64,000 nucleotides of DNA, from the NCBI GenBank assembly GCA_019636095.1, contig JAHBYF010000003.1, positions 1 to 64,000 on the forward strand, read 5' to 3'. Numbering within the stretch: the stretch's first letter is position 1; each line of letters begins with the position of its first letter. Position numbers and translations under genes: made by a program. Source of the stretch: Hyphomonadaceae bacterium (lineage in GTDB: Bacteria; Pseudomonadota; Alphaproteobacteria; Caulobacterales; Aquidulcibacteraceae). The notes beneath the pieces are model-generated. The model saw only the letters and a list, made by a program, of their open reading frames with translations, did not search any database and was not told the origin of the DNA. Below, one piece after another: positions 19,005-28,572 of this stretch.

Positions 19005-19700
19005 TCAGCAAACCATGCCGGTTTCGCGCTCCATGCCCGTCAGGAACGTGCGGAGCGCTTCGGCGAGTTCACAGGCAGCGGCATGCGCCTCTGCGCGCTC
19101 GGCTTCCGGCAGCGCATCGAGCAGTTCGCGGCAGACGTCCGCGTGCTCGACATCAGCGTATTCGTGCACTTGGAAGAACTTCAGAGTCGCTTCTTCGCTG
19201 ACATCATAGCGCGCAACGAGGCCAGCAATCTTGGTCTTGGCGATCGCCGGCAGCTGGCTTTCGTACGCGTAGAGCGCACCGAGGCCAGAGGCGTACGACT
19301 TGCGCGAGAGAGTGCGGAAGGCGTCGATCAGCACGTGCGTTTCCGGATTTACCGAAACGGCGCGCACTTCGGCTTCGTCAGCGCCCATGCCGGCGGCGAA
19401 ATCGAGCCAAAGCTTTGCGTGATCGTCCTTGCCGGCTTCGATGCCTTCTTCTTCGGCTAGGTTCTCGGCCAGCAAGCGGCGGCCACGGGCGTCGGGGCAG
19501 TTGGCGTGCACAGCGCTGACGGCGCGCGGAAAGGCTTCGACGTGATGGAAGTATTGGCGCGCATAGGCGCGGAGCGCGTCCTTGGTCAGCGCGCCCTCTT
19601 CCCAGGCCTGATAGAATGGATGCGACAGCATCGAACGCGCGGCGATGGCCGCGTCTATTGCGGCTGATGTGCAGACGTAACCGCGAAACGCTTCAGACAT
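19005..19700 (-). CDS. CADD-family (TenA/heme-oxygenase fold) putative p-aminobenzoate synthase
   Basis: 231 residues from the ATG at 19700, the same length as Chlamydia trachomatis CADD. Compared from memory with CADD, the segments HPFYQAWEEGALTKDALRAY, YAYESQLPAIAKTKI and VHEYADVEHA align closely. Likely dimetal ligands are Glu84, His94, Glu147, His179, Asp183 and His186. Tyr30 aligns with CADD Tyr27, the residue consumed to make p-aminobenzoate, and Lys157 with Lys152. CADD and the Nitrosomonas homologue make pABA for folate by self-sacrifice, so the same role is inferred here. An upstream in-frame start adds only eight residues. There is no signal peptide, so it should be cytosolic. Confidence 0.85.
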   Translation of the reverse strand: MSEAFRGYVCTSAAIDAAIAARSMLSHPFYQAWEEGALTKDALRAYARQYFHHVEAFPRAVSAVHANCPDARGRRLLAENLAEEEGIEAGKDDHAKLWLDFAAGMGADEAEVRAVSVNPETHVLIDAFRTLSRKSYASGLGALYAYESQLPAIAKTKIAGLVARYDVSEEATLKFFQVHEYADVEHADVCRELLDALPEAERAEAHAAACELAEALRTFLTGMERETGMVC

Positions 19701-19807
19701 GGAGACCCCCGGCAAGCGGCGCATAGGACATGCGCCATCAAATTCGGGGCGGAGAATAGAGTTTTTGGGCGCTGGCGGAAGGCCCGCGAGACGAAAAACA
19801 TCGCTTC

Positions 19808-20344
19808 CTAGAGGCGGTGTTCCTTGTTTTCCTCAGCCAGCTTCTTGGCCTTCTTGAGCTTCGACAGCGCCTTTTCCTTTTTTAGCCGGGACAGGTGGTC
19901 AATGAACAATACGCCTTCGAGATGATCCATCTCGTGCTGGATACAGACCGCGTATAGGCCTTCGCAATCGTCCTCGATCTGGTTGCCGTTGTAATCAAGA
20001 TAACGAAGCTTCACGCGCGCGCGACGCTCGACATCGTCGTAGATTTCCGGGACCGAGAGGCAGCCCTCTTCGTAGGAAAACATCTCCTCGGACTTCCAGA
20101 GGATTTCCGGGTTCACGAAATAGCGCGGCGCTTTCGGTTCATCGTCGCGCGCAAGATCCATGACGATAATGCGCAGCGGCTCGCCGATCTGGATAGCGGC
20201 GAGGCCGATGCCTGGCGCGTCGTACATCGTCTCCAGCATGTCATCCATCAAACGGCGATGCTCGTCGGTGACCGGACCTTCGACGGGCTTCGATTTCTCT
20301 TTCAGGCGCGGATCGGGCGCGATGAGGATGGGACGCAGTGCCAT
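19808..20344 (-). CDS. def: peptide deformylase
   Basis: 178 residues from the ATG at 20344, preceded by an AGGAG ribosome site; the much longer upstream frame is not coding. It removes the N-formyl group from nascent proteins. The three deformylase motifs are present: [19 protein letters not shown] (metal-binding Cys) and QHEMDHLEG (HEMDH, metal His pair and catalytic Glu). A lysine-rich C-terminal helix (about 155-178) extends the core, as in many type 1 enzymes. It is followed by the CADD-like gene after 107 bp. Confidence 0.96.
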   Translation of the reverse strand: MALRPILIAPDPRLKEKSKPVEGPVTDEHRRLMDDMLETMYDAPGIGLAAIQIGEPLRIIVMDLARDDEPKAPRYFVNPEILWKSEEMFSYEEGCLSVPEIYDDVERRARVKLRYLDYNGNQIEDDCEGLYAVCIQHEMDHLEGVLFIDHLSRLKKEKALSKLKKAKKLAEENKEHRL

Positions 20345-20714
20345 GGCTCCTGAGGTATGAAGAGCCGCGCGGGCCGTCAAGCAAACGCACGCGCCGGAGG
20401 CGGTCCAAACCCAGTAATCACTGGGCATTAGGCATGCAAAAGCGGCCGCCGATGCGGCGGTTCGTTTGGCGGCCTGTGCTGTGGGATAGATGGCTGAGGA
20501 GACGGCAAAGCGAGGTCGGTGATTTTGTGCCGGCGCGGCGGCGGTTTGACCCAGACCGGACTTACGCCCAGACCACATCACGTCGTTTGCTCCGGACAGA
20601 TTGGGGCCGGTTCCGGACTCTGCGCAGAAGTCCGCCTTCACCGACCTCCTCCGATATGGCAAAAAGTGCGGCCAGTCGCCCGCATGTCGCAGCGCGATCG
20701 GGGAGTCTAAACGG
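20345..20714. promoter_or_regulatory. 370-bp divergent intergenic region with two hairpins
   Basis: No convincing gene lies here. It separates def (minus) from the cyclase gene (plus), so it must contain both promoters. Two inverted repeats stand out: CCCAGT/ACTGGG (20410-20415/20420-20425, 4-nt loop) and CCGCC/GGCGG (20446-20450/20456-20460), the second flanked by AAAA on one side and TTCGTTT on the other, terminator-like. On the minus strand both would lie in an untranslated leader of def if transcription starts upstream of 20460. Confidence 0.35.
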
Positions 20715-22739
20715 ATGAGTTCGGCAGGCTTGGCGAACAACCGGCGGCTTTCGACGATCCTGGCGCTAGACGTAGTTGGCTACTCTCGTGCCGCAGAGAG
20801 GGACGACGAAACTGCAGCGATGGCCGTGCGCCAGCTTCGATCCGCAATCGTAGACGTCATAGCTCCATTCGACGGCCGCATATTTAGCTCGGCAGGCGAT
20901 GGCTTCATGTTGGAGTTCCCGTCCGCCGCCTCAGGCGTACAGGCCGCGATGGCGCTCCTTGCGGAAGCAAACGCCGGCGCGAGTCAGCTTCCAACAGTGC
21001 GCATCGGCATGCACCTTGGCGATGTCATCGTGGAGTCGAATGGGGACTTGCTGGGCCACGGGGTCAATGTCGCCGCGCGGCTCCAAGCGCTGGCCGACCC
21101 CGGCACGGCAATGGTGAGTGAGACTGTCAGGTCTCAAGTGCACACATCCGCTGACTTGCCTTTTGTGCCACGAGGCCGCGTGCAACTGGACAAGATGTCG
21201 GAACGACTCGAAGTCTTCTCGCTCGACCCGTTCGGCAAGGGACGCCTCGGAAAACTCGGCCGTCGCCGCCTGTTTCGAGTCGCCGCCCTCGCCGCAGGCC
21301 TCGTTCTGGCGACGGCCGTAGTCTGGTGGGCGTTGCGACCTCACGCCGTGACCCACGCGATGATGGTTCGCTTGGCCAAATTCGAGATCCTCTCCGCTGA
21401 TTTGCCCGCGAACCTTCAGGACACCGTGGCGGCCGAAATCACCGCAGCGTTTAACGTCGATGGCGTGGTCGGCGTGTCGAGTGCGCCGGCCGCCGCGCCT
21501 GGCGCATCCCCCTCCTACGCCCTCACCGGGTCGATCCAAAGGAATGGAGGAACGATCAGGGTCATCACCCATCTCGTGAATGAGCGCTCCGGCGCGACCC
21601 TTTGGTCGGCCACGTTCAATTATGAGGCGAACAACATCGCGAGAGTGCCGCGCCACATCGCGGTGGATGCTGGCAACGTGATCCGTTGCGGGCTCTTCGG
21701 CGCGTCCACCTACGACAGGCCGCTGCCGGATGCAGTCTTCAGGGACTATTTGCAATTTTGTCAGGGACACTGGGATCCACATGTTGAGGAGGGAGGCAGA
21801 TCGCTTGTCCCGGCGCAGCGTGTCGTTGCCGCCTTGCCGGATTTCTCTTGGGGCTGGGCGGCAGTCGCTGGCGGCTATTGGAAAGTCGCCGCGAACGCGG
21901 AGAACGAGACCATCACAGAGGAGGCGCGCGCAAATGGACGTCAGGCGGCCGACCGCGCCATTGCGCTAGACCCAAGGAACAGCGAAGCCCTTTACATCAA
22001 GGCGATGCTGCTCGCCCCGCACGACTGGATCGGTCGCGACGCCTTGTTCCGACGCGCCGTGGCAGCCCGGCGGCTCGATTGCGGATGTGAGTATCATCAA
22101 TATGGATGGATGCTGCTCAATGTGGGCAGAACTGGCGAAGCGCTCGAACAATTGCATCGAGCAAATGATATGTTGGCGCTCTACGTCTACACGCCCGAAA
22201 GTCTGGCGGAGGCGCTCGTCGTTGCTGGAAGGCCCGCGGAAGCACACACCTATTTCGATGCAGCGATCGATCTTGCTCCCGATACCGAATTCTCTCAATG
22301 GCTCACGATGCGCATGGTGACGCGAACGCCCGACATCACTCTGTTGGCCGACCCGGCTTTGCCGTTGCCAGATGATCGCCGCGCCGCCTTGCTGAGGGGG
22401 TATCGCGCCCTTGCATCACGGAGATCGGAAGATCGTGTACAGGCCGTCCGAGCCCTCCTGGCGCTCGATCAACAAAAACAGGACGACGCCGTTGCGGTGC
22501 TACTCGCGGCGCTCGGCGCTTCTCACGAGGCGTTCCAGATCGCCGCGCGCATCGCGACGACAACAAACTATCCAGGGCCATCTTTTCTCTGGGACCGGAA
22601 CATGCGCGAAGTGCTTGCTGAACCGGGCTTCCCCGCATTGGCTGAGAGGCTCGGTCTTCTTGAATACTGGCGAACTACAGGCAGCCGGCCAGATGTGTGT
22701 AGCGACAACGCGCCGCCACCGTTTTGCCAGATGATTTGA
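20715..22739 (+). CDS. class III adenylate/guanylate cyclase with membrane segment and TPR-like C-terminus
   Basis: 674 residues from the ATG at 20715. The N-terminal cyclase domain (about 8-170) has both metal-binding Asp positions ([17 protein letters not shown] and [12 protein letters not shown]) and [18 protein letters not shown] single transmembrane segment (about 180-200, [19 protein letters not shown]) follows, then a YbaS/FlgO-like region containing [12 protein letters not shown] and an alpha-helical TPR-like C-terminus. This cytosolic-cyclase/periplasmic-TPR architecture is common in Rhizobiales and related groups. It probably makes cAMP in response to an envelope signal; the product (cAMP or cGMP) and signal are unknown. 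Confidence 0.88.
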   Translation: MSSAGLANNRRLSTILALDVVGYSRAAERDDETAAMAVRQLRSAIVDVIAPFDGRIFSSAGDGFMLEFPSAASGVQAAMALLAEANAGASQLPTVRIGMHLGDVIVESNGDLLGHGVNVAARLQALADPGTAMVSETVRSQVHTSADLPFVPRGRVQLDKMSERLEVFSLDPFGKGRLGKLGRRRLFRVAALAAGLVLATAVVWWALRPHAVTHAMMVRLAKFEILSADLPANLQDTVAAEITAAFNVDGVVGVSSAPAAAPGASPSYALTGSIQRNGGTIRVITHLVNERSGATLWSATFNYEANNIARVPRHIAVDAGNVIRCGLFGASTYDRPLPDAVFRDYLQFCQGHWDPHVEEGGRSLVPAQRVVAALPDFSWGWAAVAGGYWKVAANAENETITEEARANGRQAADRAIALDPRNSEALYIKAMLLAPHDWIGRDALFRRAVAARRLDCGCEYHQYGWMLLNVGRTGEALEQLHRANDMLALYVYTPESLAEALVVAGRPAEAHTYFDAAIDLAPDTEFSQWLTMRMVTRTPDITLLADPALPLPDDRRAALLRGYRALASRRSEDRVQAVRALLALDQQKQDDAVAVLLAALGASHEAFQIAARIATTTNYPGPSFLWDRNMREVLAEPGFPALAERLGLLEYWRTTGSRPDVCSDNAPPPFCQMI

Positions 22740-22848
22740 CGTCGCTTAGCGCCTCCACTCATGGAATATGGCGCAGAGAAAGGCCTGAAATGACATTTGT
22801 GTTCACGCCTTCCTGGCCGCTGCTCGCGACTGCGACTAAAGCGAGGCC

Positions 22849-23370
22849 ATGAACTACGCCACACTCTATCGCCTCTCCGGCGCAGCTGCGATCGCGGGCG
22901 GGCTGCTGCGCATCGTTTCTTCGTTTCCGGTCACGCAGGACGAAATCACGTTGCAATGGCTCTATGCCGGAATCGACGTGTTGTTGCTGATGGGATTGAT
23001 CGGCATCTATCTGCAGCGCGCAGAGCGGCTTGGCTTCTTGGGGCTGACGAGCTTCGCCGTCGCGGTGGCGGCGCTTTCGTTCATCGGCGGGCCGGATGCT
23101 GATCCGTTCGGCTTCAGCACCTATGAACAAGGCGCAGCGGCGCTCGCGATCGCGATGGTCGGTTTGAGCATGGCGTGGGTGCGTGTGCGGGAGAAGCCGG
23201 TCTGGCCGGCGCTAGCTTGGTTTGCGAGCGTGGTTGCGGTTGGCTTGCTCGGTACGATCCAACCGTTGGCGCACTATGGCTTGCCGGCGGCTGGCGTGCT
23301 GTTTGGGCTCGGCTTCGTGCTGGCGGGCGCGCCGCTGGTCGAACTTAGCGCAGGACGCGCCGCTCGCTGA
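22849..23370 (+). CDS. hypothetical polytopic membrane protein
   Basis: 173 residues with about five hydrophobic segments (about 8-25, 38-53, 62-78, 93-108, 120-165) and few charges. I recognise no family. The sequence starts MNYATLYRLSGAAAIAGGLL, an arrangement common in small DUF4386-like integral membrane proteins, but that assignment is weak. It follows the cyclase gene by 109 bp and its 3' end overlaps the convergent small gene by 26 bp. Function unknown. Confidence 0.7.
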   Translation: MNYATLYRLSGAAAIAGGLLRIVSSFPVTQDEITLQWLYAGIDVLLLMGLIGIYLQRAERLGFLGLTSFAVAVAALSFIGGPDADPFGFSTYEQGAAALAIAMVGLSMAWVRVREKPVWPALAWFASVVAVGLLGTIQPLAHYGLPAAGVLFGLGFVLAGAPLVELSAGRAAR

Positions 23371-23671
23371 CGCCGTTTTGGTCGCGACGGTCACGGCTTT
23401 CGCGCACGCGGATCATCAAGTCGCGCTGATCTTCAGCGATCAGATCGCGCGAGGCTGTCGGCGCGTCGCCGGGCTCCAAGCCGGGAATTTCCACGGCGAC
23501 GATCTCGCCTTCAGCGTTGCGTTCGACGGACGAGACATGACCGATGGTCGAGCCATCGTCGCCGGCCACGCGGACATCCAGCGCCGAATGCGGAAATTGC
23601 TCGGCCGCGGCCACGCCCGGCAGGGCAATCGCCAGGGCAAACAATGGGGCAAACGCCAGGGTACGCAGCAT
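23345..23671 (-). CDS. small exported protein with PRC-barrel-like segment
   Basis: 108 residues. The signal peptide is MLRTLAFAPLFALAIALPG with cleavage probably after AAA. The mature segment GSTIGHVSSVERNAEGEIVAVEI has the alternating pattern of a PRC-barrel beta unit; the C-terminus is Arg/Asp-rich. Likely periplasmic. It is upstream of and divergent from the SRP RNA gene. The overlap of its end with the convergent membrane-protein gene (26 bp) slightly lowers confidence in the exact stop context, but the signal peptide supports it being real. Confidence 0.65.
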   Translation of the reverse strand: MLRTLAFAPLFALAIALPGVAAAEQFPHSALDVRVAGDDGSTIGHVSSVERNAEGEIVAVEIPGLEPGDAPTASRDLIAEDQRDLMIRVRESRDRRDQNGVSERRVLR

Positions 23672-23780
23672 CGCGGTTCCCGCCCCTTCCGGGCGGCCTC
23701 TCCTTGTTGATGGACGAATGAGAAACGCGCTTCCGCCGCACCCGTTCCCGGTTGCCTAGCGCTTCCCCAAAGGCGATATG

Positions 23781-23885
23781 GGGCCCGCAGGCAGGCGGCG
23801 GACGGCCGCCCCGCCAACCCGGTCAGGTCCGGAAGGAAGCAGCCGTAACGGGTTGCGTACGGGTCGCCGTCCTGTCTGCACTTTC
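23781..23885 (+). ncRNA. ffs: signal recognition particle 4.5S RNA
   Basis: The conserved SRP domain IV core GGTCAGGTCCGGAAGGAAGC is present at 23821-23840, followed by AGCCGTAAC. Flanking arms pair (GCAGGCAGG.. near 23787 with ..CCTGTCTGC near 23871) to make a single long hairpin of about 100 nt. The RNA binds Ffh and targets nascent membrane proteins. Ends are approximate. As in many proteobacteria it lies just upstream of dnaX, but here a histidine kinase gene on the opposite strand sits between them. Confidence 0.93.
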
Positions 23886-23900
23886 CTCACAGGATCGATG

Positions 23901-25319
23901 TCACGCAGCTTTTGCGGGCGCTGCCGTGGTGATGTCGAGCGGCAGGTAGAGCGTGAAGGTCGACCCCTGACCCAGCTTGCTTGAGACCTGCACGTCGCCG
24001 CCCATGGCGCGCGCAAGCCGGCGCGTGATGACGAGGCCCAATCCGGCGCCGTCGTGAGCGCGCGTTTTGGTGCTGTCGATCTGGGCGAACGGACGGAAGA
24101 GGCGCGCCTGATTTTCGGCGCTGATGCCGGGACCTGTGTCTTTCACGGAGATGGCGACGCCGCGTGCGCTGCCAATCCGGCACTCGCGCAGGTCGAGCGC
24201 AATGACGCCGTTGTGCGTGAACTTGGCGGCGTTCGACAACAGGTTCAGCACGCACTGGCGAACGCGCGTTTCGTCCGAGATCATAAGTCCAATCGCGGGG
24301 GCGAGATTAAGCTGACAGGTGGTCCGCTGCTTGGAGGCAGTGGGCTTCACCGTATCGAGCGCGCCACGCAGCAGCGAGGGCAGATCGAATGACACGTGTT
24401 TGAGTTCGAGCTTGCCGGATTCAATGCGCGACAAATCTAGGATTTCGTTGATCAGAGTCAGCAAATGCGCAGCCGAGCCACGAATCTTGGCGAGATCGGC
24501 GGCGCTGGCGCTGGTATCGCCGCTTTCGAGATCTTCCTCGATAATTTCGGAGTAGCCGATGACGGCATTGAGCGGCGTGCGCAGTTCGTGGCTCATGTTC
24601 GCCAGAAACATCGATTTGGCTTTGTTTGCCGCGCGCGCCCGCTTGCTCGCAATTTCAAGCTGGGCAGTTCGTTCATTCACGCGCCGCTCCAGATCTTCGG
24701 CGGCCTCCTCCGCATGCAAACGCGCCTTGATCAGTTCGCCAAAACTCTTAGCGCCGGAGCGCGCGGCAATGATCGCGTTCGCACCGAAGAGCGCGGCCAT
24801 GACAGCGAGGATGATCGCATCCACGCCCCGACCGAGCGCCGCCGCGTTGAACACCAACACAAACATCACCGGAGCAATGGTGTAGAAGATCATGGTTCGC
24901 GTCATGACGTGGAGGTTTGCGGAAACCAGCGCCGCTCCAGCGCCAAAGAGTAAACCAACAACAGGAGCTGGTGGTGGCGCAAACGCGAGCGCAACGTATG
25001 GCGCCACGTAAAATGCAGTCGTTGTGGCAAGCGCCGCGACGTATTTGCCAATAATGGCCTTGAGCGTCGCTGCGTCCAGATCCTCAAGTTTCCGAGACAG
25101 GCGCTCAAACGCAGCCTGGGTGCGAATGTCCACCAAGGCGCCCACTATTGCGCCCAACAGACACCCCGCCCACCAATAGCCGGGGATCAAGAAGGCGACC
25201 AAAATGGGCGTGAGGACAACCGACGCGTAGCGCAACGGTGCGTGATCCGACCAGGCCATCTCGGCGAAGCGACGGATGGTCATGGTCCAGATACGGCGCG
25301 AGGTTTCCGGTGACGACAT
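23901..25319 (-). CDS. membrane sensor histidine kinase
   Basis: 472 residues from the ATG at 25319 (the longer frame upstream runs into the dnaX promoter region). Five to six hydrophobic segments lie between about residues 30 and 190, with no obvious periplasmic sensor domain, then a coiled coil (about 195-240). The phosphoacceptor box is FLANMSHELRTPLNAVIGYS, and the ATPase domain has NLLSNAAKFT, VKDTGPGIS and GAGLGLVITRRLARAMGG. There is no receiver domain. No response-regulator gene is adjacent. Signal unknown; a membrane-state or small-molecule cue is possible. It is divergent from dnaX (142 bp). Confidence 0.9.
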   Translation of the reverse strand: MSSPETSRRIWTMTIRRFAEMAWSDHAPLRYASVVLTPILVAFLIPGYWWAGCLLGAIVGALVDIRTQAAFERLSRKLEDLDAATLKAIIGKYVAALATTTAFYVAPYVALAFAPPPAPVVGLLFGAGAALVSANLHVMTRTMIFYTIAPVMFVLVFNAAALGRGVDAIILAVMAALFGANAIIAARSGAKSFGELIKARLHAEEAAEDLERRVNERTAQLEIASKRARAANKAKSMFLANMSHELRTPLNAVIGYSEIIEEDLESGDTSASAADLAKIRGSAAHLLTLINEILDLSRIESGKLELKHVSFDLPSLLRGALDTVKPTASKQRTTCQLNLAPAIGLMISDETRVRQCVLNLLSNAAKFTHNGVIALDLRECRIGSARGVAISVKDTGPGISAENQARLFRPFAQIDSTKTRAHDGAGLGLVITRRLARAMGGDVQVSSKLGQGSTFTLYLPLDITTAAPAKAA

Positions 25320-25461
25320 TGCCCCTCCCGGTTTGTTTCGCCAACGAAACCGCGCAGATTCAGAGAGTAATCGGCGCGTGGTAAACGAGGCGCGAACGGG
25401 ACTGCGGAGGGCGCCTCCCCAGGGAGTCGCAATTCCCGGCAAAACCCTTAAGTTTCAGGGC

Positions 25462-27240
25462 GTGAGCGAATCCCAATCTCCCGGTCTTTTCGGAGACGAT
25501 CCGAGCGGCGGCGGCTACGTCGTTCTGGCGCGGAAATATCGCCCGAAGACCTTCGAAGACCTGATCGGCCAGGAAGCGATGGTGCGCACCATCGCCAATT
25601 CGTTCGCGCTGGGCCGCATCCCGCACGCCACCATGCTCACGGGCGTCCGCGGGGTCGGCAAGACGACGACGGCCCGCCTCCTCGCTCGCGCGCTGAATTA
25701 CAAGCGCGGCGACATCGATCGTCCTTCAATCGAACTCGATCCGCCGGGCGAGCACTGCCAGGCGATCATGGAGAGCCGTCATCCCGACGTGTTCGAGATG
25801 GACGCCGCCTCGCGCACCGGCATCAACGACATTCGCGAAATCCTCGACAGCGTCCGCTACGCGCCTGTGATGGCGCGCTACAAGATCTACATCATCGACG
25901 AAGTGCACATGCTCTCGACGCAGGCCTTCAATGGCCTGCTGAAGACGCTGGAAGAGCCGCCGCCGCATGTGAAGTTTATGTTCGCGACGACGGAAATTCG
26001 CAAAGTGCCGGTGACGGTGCTGTCGCGCTGCCAGCGTTTCGATCTGAAGCGCATCGATAGCGAGCGGTTGGCGGAGCATCTGGGAAACATCTGCGCCAAG
26101 GAAGGCGTAAAGGTCGATGCAGACGGCTTGGCGCTGATTGCACGCGCGGCTGAAGGTTCAGCGCGCGATGGCCTCTCGTTGCTGGATCAGGCTTTGGTGC
26201 AAAAGCCAGGTGCGAACGTCACGGCGGCCGACGTGCGCGACATGCTTGGCCTCGCCGACCGCGGGCGGGTGCTCGATCTCTTTGAAGCGATTTCCAAGGG
26301 CGACGCAAAAGCGGCGATCAACGAGGCGCGCTCGCAATACGACAGCGGCGCCGATCCGACATTGATCCTGCGTGATCTGTTGGACATCGGCCACGAAGCC
26401 GCGCGGGCGCAGGCGCTCGGCGGCGAGGCGCGGATTATTGGCGGCGCCGATTGGGTGGCGCGCGTGCGCGGATTGGCGACGAGCCTCTCGCCGGCTCAGC
26501 TTTCGCGGCTGTGGCAGATGTTGCTCAAAGCGCTCGAAGAAGCCGGCAAGGCGCCCGATCCGATTGCGGCGGTTGAGATGGCGATGGTGCGGCTCTGTGC
26601 AGCGCAATCTTTGCCGCCGCCTGAAGATGCGGCGCGGATGCTGCGCGACGGCCCATCTTCTTGGAGCGCCGGCGCCCCCGCTGGCGGTGGCTCGAACGAG
26701 CCGCCCAAGAACACAACTGTCAACGCTGCGCCAAAGCAGACCGTAGGCGAGGCGCCGGCGCTCCAAGACGGACCGCTCCCAGAAACGCCGTTCGCCACGT
26801 TCGACGAAGTGATGGAGCGGATCAAGTTTGAGAACGATGTCGAACTTGAAGTGGCGCTCGATCGCTTGAAGGTCGTCCGCTTCGCCCCGCAGGGCGAACT
26901 GGTGTTCGTCGCCAGTCCCGATCATCCGCGCGATCTGGTGCGCCGGCTGAAGGCGTTCCTGGAAGAGCATACGCCGTTCGAATGGACGATCCGATCGACA
27001 GCGGAATCGGCCGCGCCAGTTGAGAGTCTAGCCGATAAACGCCGCCGCGAACACGAGCGCCAGATCGATGAACTGAAGAAGCATCCGTTTGTCGCCGAGG
27101 CGTTGAAACAGTTTCCGGGCGCCGAAATCGCCAAGGTGACGAACCCCGTGGATGAGAGCACGCAGAGCGGCGATGTTGTGCCGATGCCAGCCGCGCCAAA
27201 CGCGCCGCAAAAGCCAGCGCGCAAGAAGGAAGGCGCCTAA
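25462..27240 (+). CDS. dnaX: DNA polymerase III subunit gamma/tau
   Basis: 592 residues from a GTG at 25462, which places the conserved VLARKYRPKTFEDLIGQ near the N-terminus; the longer frame overlaps the divergent kinase gene. It is the clamp-loader ATPase organising the replisome. Walker A GVRGVGKTTTARL, Walker B IYIIDEVHML and SRC motif VLSRCQRFDLKRI are seen. Of the zinc-ligand region only part is recognisable (EHCQAI). A Pro/Ala-rich linker (about 390-440) precedes the tau C-terminal domain. I see no A-rich slippery heptamer for a gamma frameshift. It is followed by ybaB and recR. Confidence 0.96.
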   Translation: MSESQSPGLFGDDPSGGGYVVLARKYRPKTFEDLIGQEAMVRTIANSFALGRIPHATMLTGVRGVGKTTTARLLARALNYKRGDIDRPSIELDPPGEHCQAIMESRHPDVFEMDAASRTGINDIREILDSVRYAPVMARYKIYIIDEVHMLSTQAFNGLLKTLEEPPPHVKFMFATTEIRKVPVTVLSRCQRFDLKRIDSERLAEHLGNICAKEGVKVDADGLALIARAAEGSARDGLSLLDQALVQKPGANVTAADVRDMLGLADRGRVLDLFEAISKGDAKAAINEARSQYDSGADPTLILRDLLDIGHEAARAQALGGEARIIGGADWVARVRGLATSLSPAQLSRLWQMLLKALEEAGKAPDPIAAVEMAMVRLCAAQSLPPPEDAARMLRDGPSSWSAGAPAGGGSNEPPKNTTVNAAPKQTVGEAPALQDGPLPETPFATFDEVMERIKFENDVELEVALDRLKVVRFAPQGELVFVASPDHPRDLVRRLKAFLEEHTPFEWTIRSTAESAAPVESLADKRRREHERQIDELKKHPFVAEALKQFPGAEIAKVTNPVDESTQSGDVVPMPAAPNAPQKPARKKEGA

Positions 27241-27255
27241 GATGAGGTTTTGGCG

Positions 27256-27579
27256 ATGAAAGACATCTCGCAGATCATGCGCCAGGCCCAGCAGATGCAG
27301 GCCAAGATCAACGAGGCGCAAAAAAAGCTCGAAGCGATGGAAGTCGACGGCTCCTCGGGCGGCGGCATGGTGAAGCTACGGATCACCGGCAAGAACGCGC
27401 TCGTGAGCATCAGCATCGATCCTTCGCTCATGGCGGCCGACGAGCGCGAGATTTTGGAAGACCTGATCAAAGCCGCCCACGACGACGCGCGCCGCAAACT
27501 CGAGGACGCGCAGAACGAAGAGATGAAGGGCTTGAGCGGCGGGCTAGGGATTCTGCCTGGCTTTAAGATGCCGTTCTAA
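27256..27579 (+). CDS. YbaB/EbfC family nucleoid-associated protein
   Basis: 107 residues from the ATG at 27256, preceded by GAGG at 27244-27247; a TTG two codons earlier is less likely. The N-terminal helix KDISQIMRQAQQMQAKINEAQ and the GGGMVKLRITGKNALVSISIDPSL strand region define the YbaB/EbfC family of small DNA-binding dimers. It sits in the classic dnaX-ybaB-recR arrangement, 15 bp after dnaX and 6 bp before recR, so it is surely in the same operon. A role in nucleoid structure or recombination is inferred from the family. Confidence 0.95.
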   Translation: MKDISQIMRQAQQMQAKINEAQKKLEAMEVDGSSGGGMVKLRITGKNALVSISIDPSLMAADEREILEDLIKAAHDDARRKLEDAQNEEMKGLSGGLGILPGFKMPF

Positions 27580-27585
27580 GAACAG

Positions 27586-28197
27586 ATGCGATCCAAATCC
27601 ATCACTGCCGCGCCTGAGATTGAGGCGTTGATTGCGCTGCTTGCGAAAGTGCCGGGTCTCGGCCCGCGCTCGGCGCGGCGGGCAGCGTTGCAGCTGTTGA
27701 AGCGCAAGGACGCGCTGATGCTTCCGCTCGCGGGGGCGCTCTCTGAAGCGGCGGAGAAGGTGCGTGCATGCTCGAATTGCGGCGCGCTCGATACGCAGGA
27801 TCCGTGCGCGTTGTGCTCGGCCGTTGATCGCGATGATGGATTGATCTGCGTCGTGGCCGAAGTGGGGGATGTGTGGGCGCTGGAGCGCGCGAGCGCGTTC
27901 AAGGGACGCTACCATGTGCTGGGCGGCGTGCTCTCGGCGCTCGATGGCGTACGCCCCGACGATCTGCGCATCGCAAAGCTTTTGGAGCGCGCCAGCGCAC
28001 TCGGCGTTCGTGAAGTGATCCTGGCGCTATCCGCGACAGTCGATGGACAGACGACGTCGCACTATTTGGCCGAGCGGCTGCAGCCCTTGAACGTAACCGT
28101 GAGCCGGCTCTCGCATGGCGTTCCGGTTGGCGGCGAACTCGACCTGCTCGATGACGGCACGCTGTTCGCGGCGCTGCAGAGCCGCCGTCCTTCTTGA
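27586..28197 (+). CDS. recR: recombination mediator RecR
   Basis: 203 residues. RecR works with RecF/RecO in loading RecA at gaps. The helix-hairpin-helix [17 protein letters not shown], the four-cysteine zinc finger CSNCG...DPCALC (about 63-76) and the Toprim domain ([14 protein letters not shown] and [20 protein letters not shown]) are all present in order. Length matches the family (about 200). It is the last gene of the dnaX operon and ends 7 bp before the convergent lipoprotein gene. Confidence 0.96.
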   Translation: MRSKSITAAPEIEALIALLAKVPGLGPRSARRAALQLLKRKDALMLPLAGALSEAAEKVRACSNCGALDTQDPCALCSAVDRDDGLICVVAEVGDVWALERASAFKGRYHVLGGVLSALDGVRPDDLRIAKLLERASALGVREVILALSATVDGQTTSHYLAERLQPLNVTVSRLSHGVPVGGELDLLDDGTLFAALQSRRPS

Positions 28198-28204
28198 TTC
28201 ACCG

Positions 28205-28480
28205 CTATTCGCGATTGTGCTCAAGGCACTGCGTGCGCGCGTGGGTAATGCGCTGCTCCATCAGACCCGTCTCGCTAAAACGCGCCAGCGCGGCTTCGTA
28301 ATCTTCATAGGTGATCGTGCGCGTGATCTTATCCCACGTGCAGCGGCATACGGCGCTGTCTTCAGGACATGACATCGAAAAGCGTTCGTGCGCGCTCTGC
28401 GGATACGGATACGGCTCGTGCTCGCCGCCGCAGGCCGCTAGCATGCTGAGACCCAGAAGGGCCGCAATCGCCCAACGCAT
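28205..28480 (-). CDS. small cysteine-rich lipoprotein, copy A
   Basis: 91 residues. A type II signal peptide ends LSMLAAC (lipobox A-A-C). The mature part has the pattern FSMSC...CRCTWDKI...ARTQC, four cysteines after the lipid Cys. It is a paralogue of the next gene upstream (28573-28896): both share F-x-M-x-C, C-x-CTW and a terminal Cys at similar spacing. Similar short envelope proteins with a CTW motif occur in other alphaproteobacteria, but I know no function. Probably periplasmic, anchored to a membrane. Confidence 0.75.
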   Translation of the reverse strand: MRWAIAALLGLSMLAACGGEHEPYPYPQSAHERFSMSCPEDSAVCRCTWDKITRTITYEDYEAALARFSETGLMEQRITHARTQCLEHNRE

Positions 28481-28572
28481 CGCTCAACTCTCCGACCGGC
28501 AAACTTTGCCGGGCAACGCACTCATTATGCGCCGGGCACGGTTAAGATTGAACAGCGCGAATGTCGTTAAAA

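Noticed and set aside
26700-27240. Programmed frameshift site for a gamma form of DnaX
   Set aside because: I looked for an A-rich slippery heptamer followed by a stem-loop in the 3' half of dnaX and found none convincing.
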